From assembly GCA_016748015.1 (NCBI GenBank), contig JAAOMT010000480.1, positions 63,356 through 127,355 on the forward strand: a stretch of 64,000 nucleotides of DNA, given 5' to 3'. Position 1 is the stretch's first letter; every line of letters starts with the position of its first letter. The position numbers were made by a program, and so were the translations under genes. Shown piece by piece: positions 12,001 through 24,843 of this stretch. This DNA is from Geosiphon pyriformis (lineage: Eukaryota > Glomeromycota > Glomeromycetes > Archaeosporales > Geosiphonaceae). The notes beneath the pieces are model-generated. The model made no database searches and was not told where the DNA came from. It was given only the letters and a program-made list of their open reading frames with translations.

Positions 12001-13150
12001 TTGAATAGAGAGGAGACACATTGTAAACTTGATCAAAGGCAAAAATTTTTTAGTAGTTTGGTCAAAGATTAAGAAATATTCAAGTGTTTTAGACAATGTT
12101 TATACAGATGTTTTGACAAGTAAAACTGCTTGTTCTTCTCTGTTTTTGTCCAATAATATGTGAAAACAATTTATTAAAACTAATAATTTGCCAATATTTG
12201 GTAATGTTTGTTATTTTGTTTAGAATATATATAGATCAGTTAGTTATGTTTGCTAAAAAAATAGATCTGATTCCAAAGTGTTAGATAGTTTTTTGATTCA
12301 AAAAATTGACAAAGTTTAGACTATTACAGTTTGGTATCTAAATTCACATATGTTGTTAGGTTTCACAAGTAAGACTTTAGCTGGTTTACATACATATAAC
12401 ATAAAGACAGTTCATAAAAGATTGCTAGTTACAGTTAAAAAAAGACTTTATAACAAAAAATATCTAAACATTTTGTGTTTACAGTATAGGAAAATTGAGT
12501 TTTTTGATTATGTATTTATATGTTCTAAAGAATTTGATTTCTGTAAAAAAATTTTGCTCAAACAAATTATGGTTTGGAAATCTTTGATGAAGTCTTGTTT
12601 TTTATCTCTTTTTATAGTTATAAAATCTTTTTTCTTATATTTGTTAGATGTTGATTTGTATACATTTTTCTGCAAAGACTTTGTATTTAAAAGTTGATAT
12701 AGTAAAGTAATATAGATGTTTGAAGATTATAAAAAGACTGTTTAAGTTCTAGTTGATTTTGTGTATGGTTTGAATAAATGATATTGTTTTGATTTATAAA
12801 AGTTCAGATCCAAATACAGAACAGATATAGAAAAGTGTGGTTTGATTGGTAATTCTAAAGTAATATCTATTGTGTCTTGCAATTTGGTATTAGGTTTGTT
12901 AGATAAGATTATTATACTAATTGGTATTAATAAATTTTTTAGAGTTAGCTTTGGTTTTTATAAACTCTGTTTGTTTTTTTCTGGTTTAAATAGTAATACA
13001 ATTGTTTACATAAGGGCTTAGTATTGTTTTAATTGGTTCAAGTAACTGGTTATATGTAGTAAAAATATAAATTATGTCTACTTAGAGTTTTTAGTTTTGA
13101 TTCTGTATACTAAATAATAATTGGGCTGTACTTGTTAAACTTAAAAAAAA
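9009..13150 (+). pseudogene. LINE copy L1, rest of ORF2 and 3' end
   Basis: Continuation of L1 after B1. In order: the last endonuclease motif region (DFFNINY at about 9040), linker (9395-9769, aligned to L3 61000-61200), RT N-terminus (10099-10296), RT catalytic FVDNIIW at about 10630-10650 (FVDD mutated to FVDN), thumb (10667-11500), RNase H at 11639-11992 (V-Y-I-D-N for V-Y-T-D-G, and the catalytic Glu of the ELQ motif now Lys), and the C-terminal Cys/His region (12350-12697). The tail after 13060 aligns with the L2 3' end and finishes in an A-rich run near 13141-13151. Stops and frameshifts are numerous; inactive. Confidence 0.85.
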
Positions 13151-13152
13151 AA

Positions 13153-14534
13153 ATTACAGATTTTAATATGTTTATCAATATTTTTTTCATAGTAAACCAA
13201 TAATAGTAAGTTAAAATTTTTTAGATTGTTTTTGTTTTCTTAAAATATTTAGTTAATAAGTCAATATATATGTTGTAAATTATAATTTTTTTTTAAATCT
13301 TATAATTTTTTGAAAATAGTTAAGATTTTTTTTATTTTTTTTGTATAACTAGTTTTGATAAATTAAATAAAAATTTAATTGTTTTTACAAATGCTTTTTT
13401 TGTTGTTATATGTAATTTGATAATTATTGTTTTTTATTCAAAAATTTAATTAAGACAAAATAACTATTTAAGTTTATGTGTTTAATTAAAACAGTTATAC
13501 TAATAATTAGGTTGGTTTAATAAAAATAGTTGTACTATTAGTTGGAAATAAGTCTGAAAAAAATGTTGTTATTTTAATAATTAGTTTTTTTGTAATATTA
13601 TATATTATAATTAAATTTATTAAGTTAGAATATTTAGTAAGTTAAATTTTTATGTTCTAGTTTTTTTTATTATATAGCCAAATCAAAACTTGATAATTTG
13701 TTTTCACCAGAAATCTAATATTAAGAAGATATTTATTCTAGTAATTAGTGGCTTAAACTACTGTCAAACATTTTTGTTTTATAATTAAGTAGTTTTGTTT
13801 TGCTAAAAAAAATGTTTTACTAGTATATATCATTACATATTTTTTGCTGTTTTTATTTTTTTGAAAAAGGACAGCATTAAATACAAAGCCAAATGTATTA
13901 ATATAAAAAATAAAAATCAATTCAGATTAGATTGGTTAAAAATAGTTTAATAGTAAGTTTTTTTAGAATTTTATAAGTTTTTTGTTAATATATATCTCAA
14001 GAATAGTTAAAAAAAAACAGTATTATAGAACTTATTTAATATTGTATTAATTTTGAGTAGCAAGTATATATTTTTTTTAATAATAATATTTAATTAGTAA
14101 TAATCAACACAAAAATATAAGATTTTATCTTTTTTAAAAACCATTATTATTGAAAAAATCTATTTATTTTTGGTTTTTTATATAAATTTAAGTTTTTTTT
14201 ATTTGTTTTATCTTTTTTTTAATAAACTTATTATTATAATAATTAGATTAATATGGCTTTAAATAAATAGAATAAGTTTTTCTGATGATAATAATGTGTT
14301 GTATTATATTAGTTTATTTAAAAGTATCACTTTTTTTTAAGATTATTGGATTATTTCTGGTCAACAAATTTTTAATATCTATTTTTTTTTCTTTTAAAAA
14401 GAGTTTTTTGTTTTATTATTAGTAATCATATCTTGGATAATTTATTTTCAAATAATATTTGTATTTTTTTTATTTTTTTTAGAAGTATTAAACTGATAAG
14501 TTTCCAATTTTTTTAATAAATTTAGCAAAAATAT
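13153..14534 (-). pseudogene. Family B gypsy pol fragment (integrase to RT), minus strand
   Basis: Aligns collinearly with B2 from about 43183 to 45090, that is, the minus-strand integrase zinc-finger area, RNase H and RT, but is far more decayed and AT-shifted. LINE L1 ends against its left edge, as if L1 had inserted into this element; the right edge meets an LTR. No usable frame remains. Confidence 0.7.
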
Positions 14535-15206
14535 TATTATAATTAAAAATCATAGTTTTTATTAATTATTACATATATTAATTATTAATATTATATAATT
14601 AACTATTTTATTTTTAAATAATAATTATTAACTTAACTTTTAATTTAATTATTAACTTTGTTGCTAACTTAATTATTAATTATTTTAAATAATTATATAA
14701 ATAATAAATTTTTTAATTATAGAATATATATTAACAATATAAAAATTTAAAATAATAAAAATCACTTTTAAATATCCAATCTTTTTATATTATTTATTTT
14801 TTTTCTTGATTTTTTCAAGTATTTAAACATTTATGGATAAAAAATTACTTGTTAGTATTTATATACTTAAATTATATAAAATATTAATTTTAAGAATTAT
14901 TAAATAAATATTATTAAATAATATAATTAATATTTAATATTAAATTTTAAAAATTTTAACATAAACATAAAATTATACTAATATGTTATTTTTTGTTAAC
15001 AATATAAACTATTCTTTTACTTTTAGATTTTCTTGTTATTTTTTAAAAAAAATAGTAATTAAGATATTTATAAGATTAATCTTATATATTAAATTCTTAC
15101 CAATTTAATTTGTTTTTTTAAAGTTAAATTACTTTTTAATTATTTCTATTATTATACAATCTTGTTTTTTTTTGCTATTTGTTAGCTTGTTACTTTAACT
15201 GTAATA
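14535..15206 (+). repeat. Solo family B LTR
   Basis: 672 bp, from TATTATAATTA to GTAATA (decayed TGTTA/TAACA ends), with four minisatellite units and ATAT on each side (14531-14534, 15207-15210). The flanks are different elements (gypsy fragment on the left, LINE tail on the right). In such AT-rich DNA the ATAT match could be chance, so solo insertion is likely but not proved. Confidence 0.75.
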
Positions 15207-15210
15207 ATAT

Positions 15211-15420
15211 AATTAATAATAATAAAACTTTGCTTTTTATAGGAAATAAAATATTTGTACAAAATAGATTTTTCTCAATAGTTTCAACTTAGTTTAATTT
15301 TAACTGGCTTAAATAGCTATTTACATATAGAAAATACATAGTTATAATTAATTTGAAATTTTTGAATTATTATTATTAATTAGCACTTGAATTATACTTT
15401 GTTAAAAAAAATAAAAAAAA
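15211..15420 (+). pseudogene. LINE 3' tail fragment
   Basis: Aligns with the last coding bases and 3' UTR of L1 (about 13010-13150) and L2 (about 38200-38360), including the ATTAGCACTTGAATTATACTT stretch near the end, and finishes in an A-rich run. Only the extreme 3' end is present. Confidence 0.6.
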
Positions 15421-15900
15421 TACTGTTTTAAAAAATTCTAAAAGAAAATTTACTTTTAACCAATAACAAAAAACATGTTTTTTAATAGTTAAAAACTGCT
15501 TGGATTTTTTTATTAATTAGGAAAAGTGTTTTTATATAATACTATTAGCTATTTTTACAATTAAAAAAACTTTTTAGATGTTTGTTTTATTAAAAACTAT
15601 AAAAATAATAAGAGTTGTTTTCTTTTTACTTTGTTTTAAATGTAAATATAAAATACAAAAGAAAAAGGTTTTTTTAATATTAATTAAAATTTTTAAAGTG
15701 TTATTTTTATTTGTTATTTTAAATTACATAAATATAATTAGTTATGACTTATATAATATTTATTTGTTATATTTACAATATAATCTTAATTTATAATTAT
15801 AATTATTAAAATTTAAAGTTTTATTAACATTTAATATATAATTAGTCAATATAATATTTTTAAAGTTTTGATTTTAACAAAAATATAATTTATAAATAAT
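15421..15900. other. AT-rich stretch with no recognisable gene
   Basis: Very AT-rich sequence between the LINE tail and the host gene island. The open stretch 15578-15796 encodes only a Phe/Leu/Ile/Lys-rich string, as expected from base composition, and shows no domain. Composition changes sharply near 15900 to that of the gene island. Confidence 0.6.
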
Positions 15901-16189
15901 ATCTTATTTTTAAAATCAACGTAAAATCATAAATGTCCACTAAATTTCAAGAAATGGTTATCTATTATCTGTTATCAACAAAATGGCTAGCAAACGGGAT
16001 TTCCTAATGCGGATAAACTGAAGCCAAACAGCTAATTCAATTCTATAGAACTAAATGACAAAACATATCTTGGGAACCAAAGAGCCAAAGAGAAGCTTTA
16101 AGAGATCACTGGAAAACGTGTCTGTTTTAAATTTTGTACAAAGGCTTGCTGCGGCAAAAAAATTTATCTTATTATAGAGATTGCCCGGT

Positions 16190-16896
16190 ATGATACTTAC
16201 ATACACCAAGAGCAACAAAAATACCATGTCTTCCATGACTCCATCTGCACCGATTCCTTCACCCTCTACCGAATCTTTTCCAGGTCGTTCACTTGCACCA
16301 CTCGAACCGCAACACGCAATACCACTTTACTTGACAGCCCAAAGACGTGGTTCCATCACTGACCCTTCGCTTCATTTATCTGTCCCTAACCCAGAATTAG
16401 CAAGAAAATATTCTCATCCCGACGTAAATTTTCAAGCTTCAAATTGTAACATATCAATAACAGAACGGCATGGATCCTTTATAGACAGCTTTCCTCCTTC
16501 CCCCTCCTCTCGTCCTTCTTCTGTTAAGAGTGAACAATTCTTCTCACCCATGGAAACGCGTCAATTAAGGGATGCGTTACCTACAATAAGTGCGAGCGCA
16601 AGCCCCATAAGAGAGGGTTTTCCCGGTCCTTTAATGAATCCTGCCTTTCAATCTCAGTTTCAACAAAGACGACACTCGATCGCTGTGGGTGAAGCCTTAT
16701 CTCCTTTAAAACGAAAACCCACGAATAATACAACGGGAATTTCTACTCATCCTCTGATCCCTGATGATTATCCAGAGAAACGGCGGGAGTCGCTTTCCGA
16801 TCCGAATATACAAAGATTATCACTTGATGATCGAAGAAATTCTTATTCTGCACCCTCAAGCCCACCTGCTCCTCCGCAAAACTCTATTGTACCTTC

Positions 16897-16930
<34 letters not shown>

Positions 16931-17813
16931 CTACCAAAGCTCAATGTTCATCAAGTAGATTCCAGTCTACAAGAGCATGTAGAAACATGTGGAATTAATC
17001 AGTATGGGGACATTGTAGTGTCTGATCTCCAAAACTCTTCCAACAATTCCTCTCATCTCGTTGAGCAAAGCGATTCTTCTCTCTTATATCCACCGTATAA
17101 TCCTCGGATATCTCAACTTGTACAGGAGGAAATAGCCACTCCAATTATTACTAGACGAGCATCCATGCCTGTAATGGCATTTCCTTCTCGGTTCAGTGAG
17201 CCGGTTACGCAAGAGATCAGCATGCCGATGGATCTAGATCGTTATCGGTCTCCAGCCGGCTATCCATCACATCAGCATTCTTATCATCCCTATGCATATG
17301 AATATCCTGGTTACATTCAATCATCCACTTCTGTCAAAGAAACTCCTTATTCTCGCTCTCCGGAATTGAGAATTTCTCACAAATTGGCCGAACGGAAAAG
17401 AAGAAAGGAGATGAAGGAGTTATTTGATGAGCTGCGGGACTCGCTTCCTGTAGACAAAAGTTTGAAGACAAGTAAGTGGGAGATATTAAGCAAAGGTAAG
17501 AAAATCACTAGGTGGCAATATCCTGTATTCGTATTACCAAACTTTGAGATGTTAAATTTTTTTAATCTAATATTCTTTATGTTCTTTCTCAAGCTGTTGA
17601 TTTTATCAATTCGCTAAAACAAAATCAAGACGAAATGGCCAAAGAAGTTGATTCATTGAGGCAACAATTGGCCGCATATAAAGGAGTAAATGGTGGAAGG
17701 TAAGGAATCCTTACCAGTTATATACTTGCATACTTAAGATAATTGATCTGAGAATATTATTTATAAAATCATCAATGTACAATAGTGATTCTACTTCATC
17801 GGCTTCATCGTAA
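16190..17813 (+). CDS. Basic helix-loop-helix transcription factor
   Basis: Probable nuclear DNA-binding regulator. Exons by my model: 16190-17495, 17594-17699, 17786-17813, with GT-AG introns that keep frame. The long N-terminal part is Ser/Pro-rich and disordered, with repeated RRxS/R-R-A-S-type sites and an 11-Asn run (16898-16930). The bHLH domain sits at the C-terminus: a basic region HKLAERKRRKEM, helix 1 ending near ELFDEL, loop, then helix 2, which the first intron interrupts (KTSKWEILSK, then AVDFINSLK). A short leucine-zipper-like helix follows. The H-x3-E-R-K-R-R pattern predicts E-box binding; it resembles the fungal HLH group around S. pombe Esc1. ATG 16190 is the first in frame; ATG 16226 is an equally plausible start. 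If intron 2 is retained, a stop at 17701-17703 ends the protein a few residues earlier. Confidence 0.88.
16898..16930 (+). repeat. AAT trinucleotide repeat coding for poly-Asn
   Basis: About eleven AAT codons in the bHLH gene giving 11 Asn in a row. Pure triplet runs of this kind change length easily without breaking the frame. Confidence 0.9.
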
Positions 17814-18596
17814 TAAACAACAACCAATCCCGTAGCAGATTTCTTTTGTGACATTTAAAGTAAAAATAGGTTATCATTTGTATTTTTATTATAACTGAGC
17901 TTATGTTGCTTATCTAAATTAAAAGATTTTGATTTAAGCACACACTGCTTATTTTTGGCCCTCGCTTGAATTTGATGCTTTCACTTTTCTACTTGTACCA
18001 TATTTCACGGAAAACGCCTTTGGGTTTTGGTTCCCTTGATTTTTCTTTTTTTACCTTGTAAATTGCTTTTTTCCAATTTTTTTGGCCATTACTTTAAATG
18101 GGATCTTTCAAATAAACGACTTATCGTAGCATCACTCACCATCTAAATAGTGTATGTATTTATTTTCTGTAATTGTCCTTAGAGTTCTGTTCATTAACAG
18201 AAATCACGGTTCATTCTTAAGGCTCCTATGTTTATTTCCGTGGTCTAGGCCTTTTCGTACTTTTCCAAACCTTTGAAGTAAATAAAATCTGTCTAGACGG
18301 TTATTTATTTTCATCACCATGCCTAAATCAGAAGTAGTATTTTTGCTTATAAATTATTTATAAATTTTATTGAAGAACCTATATTTCTCTAATTCTCGAT
18401 TTCGTGCAAATGATGTTACAGACAAGATAAATAAAATGACAATGGGTCTTTCTCCACTCTCCTAGCTATAATTTCTAAAATGATTATAAAAACGAATTTA
18501 ACTAAAGTTTACAAAATTTTAATCTACATTTAATATAGTGTAAAAAACAGAAAAGCATACTACGTGCCAATCGACGACATTTGATAGATGTGACTT
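17814..18596. other. Intergenic region between convergent genes
   Basis: 783 bp between the 3' ends of the bHLH gene (+) and the kinesin gene (-). I expect the two 3' UTRs here; AT-rich stretches with AATAAA-like words occur (for example near 18420-18435). No RNA gene or further ORF is supported. Confidence 0.6.
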
Positions 18597-21500
18597 TTAT
18601 TCCAACGATTTAATTTGAAAGAATTGATCAATCTGAGGAAAAGGCCAAATGATGATGGCCAGTGTTCAATGAAAGAACAGAGTATCAGTGCGAAAATTCC
18701 ACTAATAAGCTCTACGGTGCGATTATGATGGGATTGTAATACAATCAGAAGATGTAAACAATACCTTTGAGATCCAGTCGATCATTTCTTGTTTCGAAGA
18801 AGCCTGCAAAATATATGCGTTGTTGTTGGTATAGATGGCAAAGACAAATTGTCGCTAAAAAAATATAAGATCATTCCAAGTAAGCACTTGACCATCTATT
18901 TGATGAAACCATTTTAAATTGCCTGTTACCTCTAGCATAAGCTCCAGATCCTTTTTGTAATCAACACGTACAGAGTCTAGGTTTATAACCCCCTGTTCTT
19001 CTGTCTCCTTTTGAGATTCATATATAAATAGGTATGGTCTGTAATTTTGAATTCTAGTTACTGATTTTCAAATATTGATCAAATTGAAGCGGATTAGTGT
19101 ATATCATCGGGAAATGATACGTACCTTCTTAGAACATACCACCTTTTCACCCAATAGTCGTCGGCATTATCGGGGGTAAATAAGTAGCCTTTCTTGGTTA
19201 TCGCGTCACTTAAGAGAAATTTAATTATTTGCATAATATCCTTAATTTATTGACAAGCATACAAAACATGTAAACATAGGAAGAACTTACGTTTTGTCAA
19301 CCATTCGAACTTGTGCAACCAATTTAGTTGGCTTATTAGTCTGTTTATAAATATCCGTATCTGGATATGGTCCAGACAAAGGTGGTTCTTGATTGATGGC
19401 AATCTACGTGCGTCATATTTAGGAATTTAGCTTATTTGAAAATGGGTTACTGATCAACAAAATCTAAAATATTCACCTCTTCTGCAGGTCCCCATTTTTT
19501 ATTCCAGAGGGCTATTAATTTGCTAAATAGTTCATTGTTTTCAGAAGTCTCAAATGATAATTTACCACTGCTGGGCTTGTTGTTGAGATCATGCAGACTT
19601 ATGACCTGTTTGGTGAACTCTACAGCTTCTTTTTTTTTTATTAACTCGTTAATTTTTTTATAGTCCTTAATCAACGATATCCCACGGGGCTTCCAGCCCA
19701 TCAGAAATTCTTGACCCCTCACATATTTATTGGCTGTATTTAATCGCCATAATTCGGAGATTTTACGTGTCATTGGAGGCTTTAAAGTAACGGAGAAAAG
19801 TCCACTGCGTTTCCATAGAACTTTCGATTGATTGATTATTTGAACCAATTTTGATGGTGGTCGAGCTTCCCGACCTTGAATTTGTACTGCAATATCCATA
19901 TTAAAGCAAATCGGCTCAATACAATTTTCGGCCTCTATGTACCACGTCAATCCCAAAAGCACGCGACTATTAGGGGCTGTTGTTCGATTAAGGAAGATCG
20001 AGTCGTGAAGAGTACTATCCCATGAGGCTTGAGCAATAATAACGCTAGTACCATCTCTGTTAAACTGCACTATTTGAGCGGGCAGCACTTTCATTTCAAT
20101 GTCATTTTGGATGGGGGAATCAGCCAAACGTCCTTTACCATCAAGAAGGCGAATTCGACCAATTTCCATTTTAGTCACCTTATTCCACGGAAACTGTCGA
20201 CCAGAGTTGTGTGTTAGAGTGAGAACAATGCGCCGTTGTAAGCCTTGCCTCAAAAAAAAGGCACCAGGATCAAGAGAGTTCTGTGAAAGTACTTGAACTG
20301 GTAAATATTCTCCGGATACACCAAGTTCACAAACTTTAACCCAAGCAACGATGTCGTGTTTCTCTTCCGCAACTAGTTCGTCATCTGATCTTCGTTCTCT
20401 GGGTATGGGTTCAGGGTTAATATGACCATTTATTCCTTCATAGACTTGGCGCTCATGGCGGTCATCCCATCTTTCCATATTTTCCAAGACAATCTGACTT
20501 GCACAGCCAAAAACTTCGAAAGTCAACATACCATTCAAAAGAACATCCATCATTTCGTCGGTGACAGCCATTGATAATGTTTGTCCATAATCGAAACGGA
20601 TTGGCAAATTTCCAAAATCATTTATTGGGTTAGTCGAGTATATGTGTTCACCAGAGGAAAGTGGAGAAACAGTCCCAAATGAAGATAATTTGAATTGTAC
20701 ATGAACTTGTGTAAATTCAGATTCAGATATTCCCTTGAGTTCGAGTATCTTAATTTCAAACACACAGGAATTACCATTTCTCAATTTGGATGATGTGTCA
20801 TGATTTGCTATTAAAGAACCATTTTTAGACTCGCTTAGAAATTGGATGCGAATAAGACAAGAGCCAACTTGTTTTCCAGAATATCTCTGAAATACTGGAA
20901 CTTCTTGCTCGTGATCCGTTTTCCAAAGCAGACAAGTCAGACCAATCGAGGCACTTCCAATAAAGGTAAATTGAGGGCAGGGATTCTCGTAAAACGGATT
21001 TTCCCAATCGAAGTTTTTGCTGTACTCAGGGCGACCTATAAAGTTATACAAGTTTCGCATCTTTTGCAGACGATTTTTAAGCTTTTCCAAAGACCACAAA
21101 TATATGACGTTGTTTTTTGTATCAATAACCCTGACTCCAACACAGGGTTTTCTTGAAACGTAAAGTGAGCTATCCTCATTGTTATTGTATTGATTTAAAC
21201 CAGATGTACTCTCCCAAAAAGATACTGGATTAGTGAAGGGCTCCTCATCGATTATTGCGAATTGATAAAGGATCTTTTTATCAAGTTCTTTGCTGATGAC
21301 ATTCGCTTCTTTTAATACAACAGCATTGCTCAGTATTGTTTCAGCCATATGTACGAACCTTTGACGTTTCCATTTTTTGATCACCATGTGAATGAGGCGC
21401 AGTTCTTGTTCTGTATATGGCCGCATATCGTTAGATATTTGGAAGCCATGAAACTTAAGCTTTTTTTGATACTCTTTAGCTTGTATTTCCAAAAGTCTTT

Positions 21501-24376
21501 GCATTTCTTCCTGAGCCATCTTAAGTTTTTCCTCCATTTGCTTTTTCTCTGCTTTGAGCTCGTCAGCTTCAAGATTGGAGGTTTCTATTAAACGCATTTT
21601 TTCTTCATATTCTTGCTTTTGCAAAACTAATTCTTGCTTTTGTTGCTGCATTTCTTCTTTTATGCTCTTAAGCTTATCATCTGAATCACTTTGTGGGGAT
21701 TCTGTTGTATACAAAGTATCATTAGTCTCGTATGTTCCATTGGACCCAGGTTTGTCTGAAGATCTAGATTCTGTATCATCCTCAAAATCTTCACTGCGGC
21801 TTTGAGGACGAGTGTTTCGAGAATTTTGTATTTTTCGAATCTCATACATCATTCTGTTCAAATCTTCATCAGGCAGGGTTTCGGGTACTAAATTTGAAGA
21901 AGAATTTGCTGCGGCTTCTCTTTTAGCAAAGTTCCAATCTATGACAGCTTCAGACATCATAGAGGCTGTTGATGCCGGAGAATCAGGTCCTTTAACATTT
22001 TCTTCATTCGGGTTTAATTTGATGTCGGTGCTAATACTCAACTTCGACTTTGCACGTTCCTTTCTAACTTCATCAGGATGGTTGAAGCGGAAAACATGGT
22101 AATCACCTAAAATAATTCGAAAGCCGGACTTTAACTTTCTCGATTTGCTAATACGAATCCCATTTACCATTGTTGTACTGCATGAGCCAGGATGCAAAGT
22201 TACTAGACCATCCTTATTTTCAAAGTGACAATGGTTCTCAAGAATATTTGTGCCACTGAGGCGGATATCTGCTTGAGCATCAGACTCAAAACGTCCAACC
22301 CGAGTAATCCCTTGCTTAATTTGGTATACTAAACATTCGGACATGAGTGGATCCTCATTGAGGTTGACCAAATGAGGTACTTTTTTGGGAGGATGAACAC
22401 CAACAGCATTTTTTTCTACCATAATGCCTAATTCTTCCAAAGTCTTTTCACGTTCTTTTTGAATCTCTTCAGTTCGCCGTAATTTTTGCTCCCAAGTTTC
22501 ATTTATCTCAGTCATCAATTTTTGTGATGTTTGAATTTGTTCCAAAATTTCTTCTTTGGTCTTTTTGAAAGTGTTGCCTTCTTTATCCTTGAGTATTACA
22601 ATTTGTTCTGAAGGTGGTATGCTTGAATTGTATGTTGTTTCTGAGCTAAGTCCATCAGGATTAACTTGGTTTCGTAGCATTGCCAATTCCTCCTTTAATT
22701 CACGAATCAGTTTGGCATTAGGATCTTCATTGACAACAGCTTTATTCTTTATTTTCTTTGCAGCATCAGCATATCTAAGTGTGCTCAAGGTTTCATCATA
22801 ATCAGCCGGGGAGATAGCCGCAATCATAGCAGTTTTTGAATTTCCACCCAAACTATCCTTGAGTAACCACGTTAAAACCTGAAAGAATATTAAAAAATAT
22901 TGAACTTTTTTTCATCGCCTAATATTTTTTTAAGAATAAAGCTTATAAAGTATTCATTCAAAAAAAAAATTAAAATATCTTACAGAATCTCGATAGGGCA
23001 CGAAAACTTCTGGAGATTTTTTGCCTTTCTTCATTGATGGTGGAGCAGCTGATTGCTCAGCTAAAGCGGCAATTACTTTTCCTAATGTAGTCAATGATTT
23101 GTTAATATTTGCCCCTTCTTTTAAACGTGCTCCAGTAGCTCCAGTTGAATTTGCTCTTTCTGATCCTGCCAAATCAACAAGACTACAATTCCCGATAAAG
23201 AGAAATGTGAGTACTAAGAATCTAAAATTAGATTGTAAATATGGCTCAAATACCTAATTCGAGAAACTTTTTCCGAGTCCATATTAGTTTCGGAATCATG
23301 ACGTATTTGTGTTAAAAGAAGCGTGAATACAGCATGTGAACGACTAGAAGTTTCATTCATATTTGTTGCCGCGACAGTTCTTGCCTGCATAAAATGAATG
23401 TCTTCAGCTTCATTTTCTGGAATTAAATAACAAACAATGTATAAATGTACTTACTTTGTTACCCTCGTCCATTAAGTTTTCTACATCTTCAAATGATTTT
23501 ACAATTAATTTTGATAAATCCTCAACGTACGGTCCCAGCGAAGGGTGCTCTCTCACTTTAAGATTCCCTTTATTTTTAGGATTCAGTAAATCTCGAACGC
23601 GTTCGTTGTAAATCTCAATGTAAGAGACCTCGACTTGATATTTTACAGTCGGATTATCGTTTCTTACAATCCGATTGAACAATTCACAACATGTAAGGGG
23701 TATGATTCCTTTATCCTCTCCGTATCCCATCTAATTAAAAAAATAGAACTGTATCAGCAGAGAATTGGTTTGATAAATCACCATTCTAAGCATTTCTTAC
23801 CATAGAGTAAGATTTTCCTGCACCAGTTTGACCGTCTTTACAAAAATTGAAGGAACAGGGGAATCTTTAAAAGAAGTTTTTTTGGGTGATTCAAATAGGA
23901 AAATATTCTTACATGCAAATATGCAGGTGTTGTAGCCCGCAAAGGAATGGTCAAGAAGTTCTTCCCCAAGATCATTATAAAGGTGTGCTTGAGTCGCATA
24001 ATTGGGTGCACTTTTGTCAGCAGACCAATATGACTTGTCAAAGGTGAAGGCTTTATAATCTTCCCCATCTTCCTTTTTTGAAGCTTTGGCGTTACCGGGA
24101 TCATCAGTACCTGGTCTGTATATAATGGTCTGATTGCCCTCCATTCTAATAAGGGGTTTGGCCCCCCGGGCAAGCTCTGTAATTAAGAGAGCAATTGATG
24201 TTAATATTTCTTTCAGTTTTCAGGTTTTAACATAAAGATATGTAGTTCTGGATTTTAAGAATGCTTTTAGATATAGGTTTAGCAAAAACACCACTATTAT
24301 TTATTTGAGAGGAAGGTTTACCTCTGGAATTCAGAGGGCGACATCTGACTACAACTTTAATGTTTCCATTATTCAT
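18597..24376 (-). CDS. Kinesin-3 motor protein (Unc104/KIF1A type), 12 exons
   Basis: Plus-end-directed microtubule motor that carries membrane cargo such as early endosomes along hyphae. Exons in transcript order: 24376-24322, 24176-23913, 23835-23801, 23730-23455, 23384-23254, 23182-22984, 22878-19477, 19403-19291, 19208-19125, 19038-18930, 18854-18765, 18632-18597; all junctions are GT-AG and the frame closes at 1,597 aa. Motor domain: CRPLNSRE near the start, P-loop GQTGAGKS (about 108-115), switch [11 protein letters not shown] (about 218-227), switch II DLAGSE (about 257-262), neck [12 protein letters not shown]. Then coiled coil, an FHA domain (about 505-600, with VGR, NHCHF and NG motifs), further coiled coil, the KIF1B/DUF3694-type middle, and a C-terminal PH domain (about 1495-1595, KGYLFTP to WISK) for phosphoinositide binding. 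Length fits the family. The last tiny exon (12 codons) is the least certain. Confidence 0.95.
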
Positions 24377-24843
24377 TTTGTCAAGTTTTGTGATATAAGA
24401 GTTCAAATAATAAGTAAAGATGAAAAAGGGATTTTGTAGAAGCAAAATAGAGAATGCTACTTATGTAGCTAATAGCGGAAGGGAAAGAAAATTATCTATA
24501 TGAGCTTAACTACGGAAAATATTTAAATCAAGAAAATAGACAACACAAAAAGTTAAATCCTAATAGTTTTAAAAGCTTAATTAGAGAGGAAAGAGCATGT
24601 TGGGTAAGGGTTGAATTATCCTTACATCCGAGGCACCAAAATCACAATAGACTTTTGGCACTCTAGAAAGGCTTGCAGCTTTAGTAGGGATCTTTGCAGT
24701 TTAGGCGTTGCACTATTTTCTAGGTATAGGAAATTTCATGCGGATCATTGATCAAGGATAAACATTTGAAATCAATTCTTTTGGATTATCTTTAAATTTA
24801 ACGAAATCATTGTTCGTGCCTTATAATTTTTCTGATTTATAAA
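24377..24843. promoter_or_regulatory. Divergent promoter region of kinesin-3 and Sem1 genes
   Basis: 467 bp separates the two start codons, which point away from each other, so the promoters and 5' UTRs of both genes must lie here. I see no clear TATA box or known operator. Confidence 0.6.

Noticed and set aside
15578-15796. 72-codon open frame in AT-rich DNA
   Set aside because: Composition-driven Phe/Leu/Ile/Lys string, no domain, no homologous frame in the window.
20029-22102. Several plus-strand open frames inside the kinesin gene
   Set aside because: They are antisense shadows of the 3.4 kb exon, which has clear kinesin, FHA and KIF1B-type content on the minus strand.
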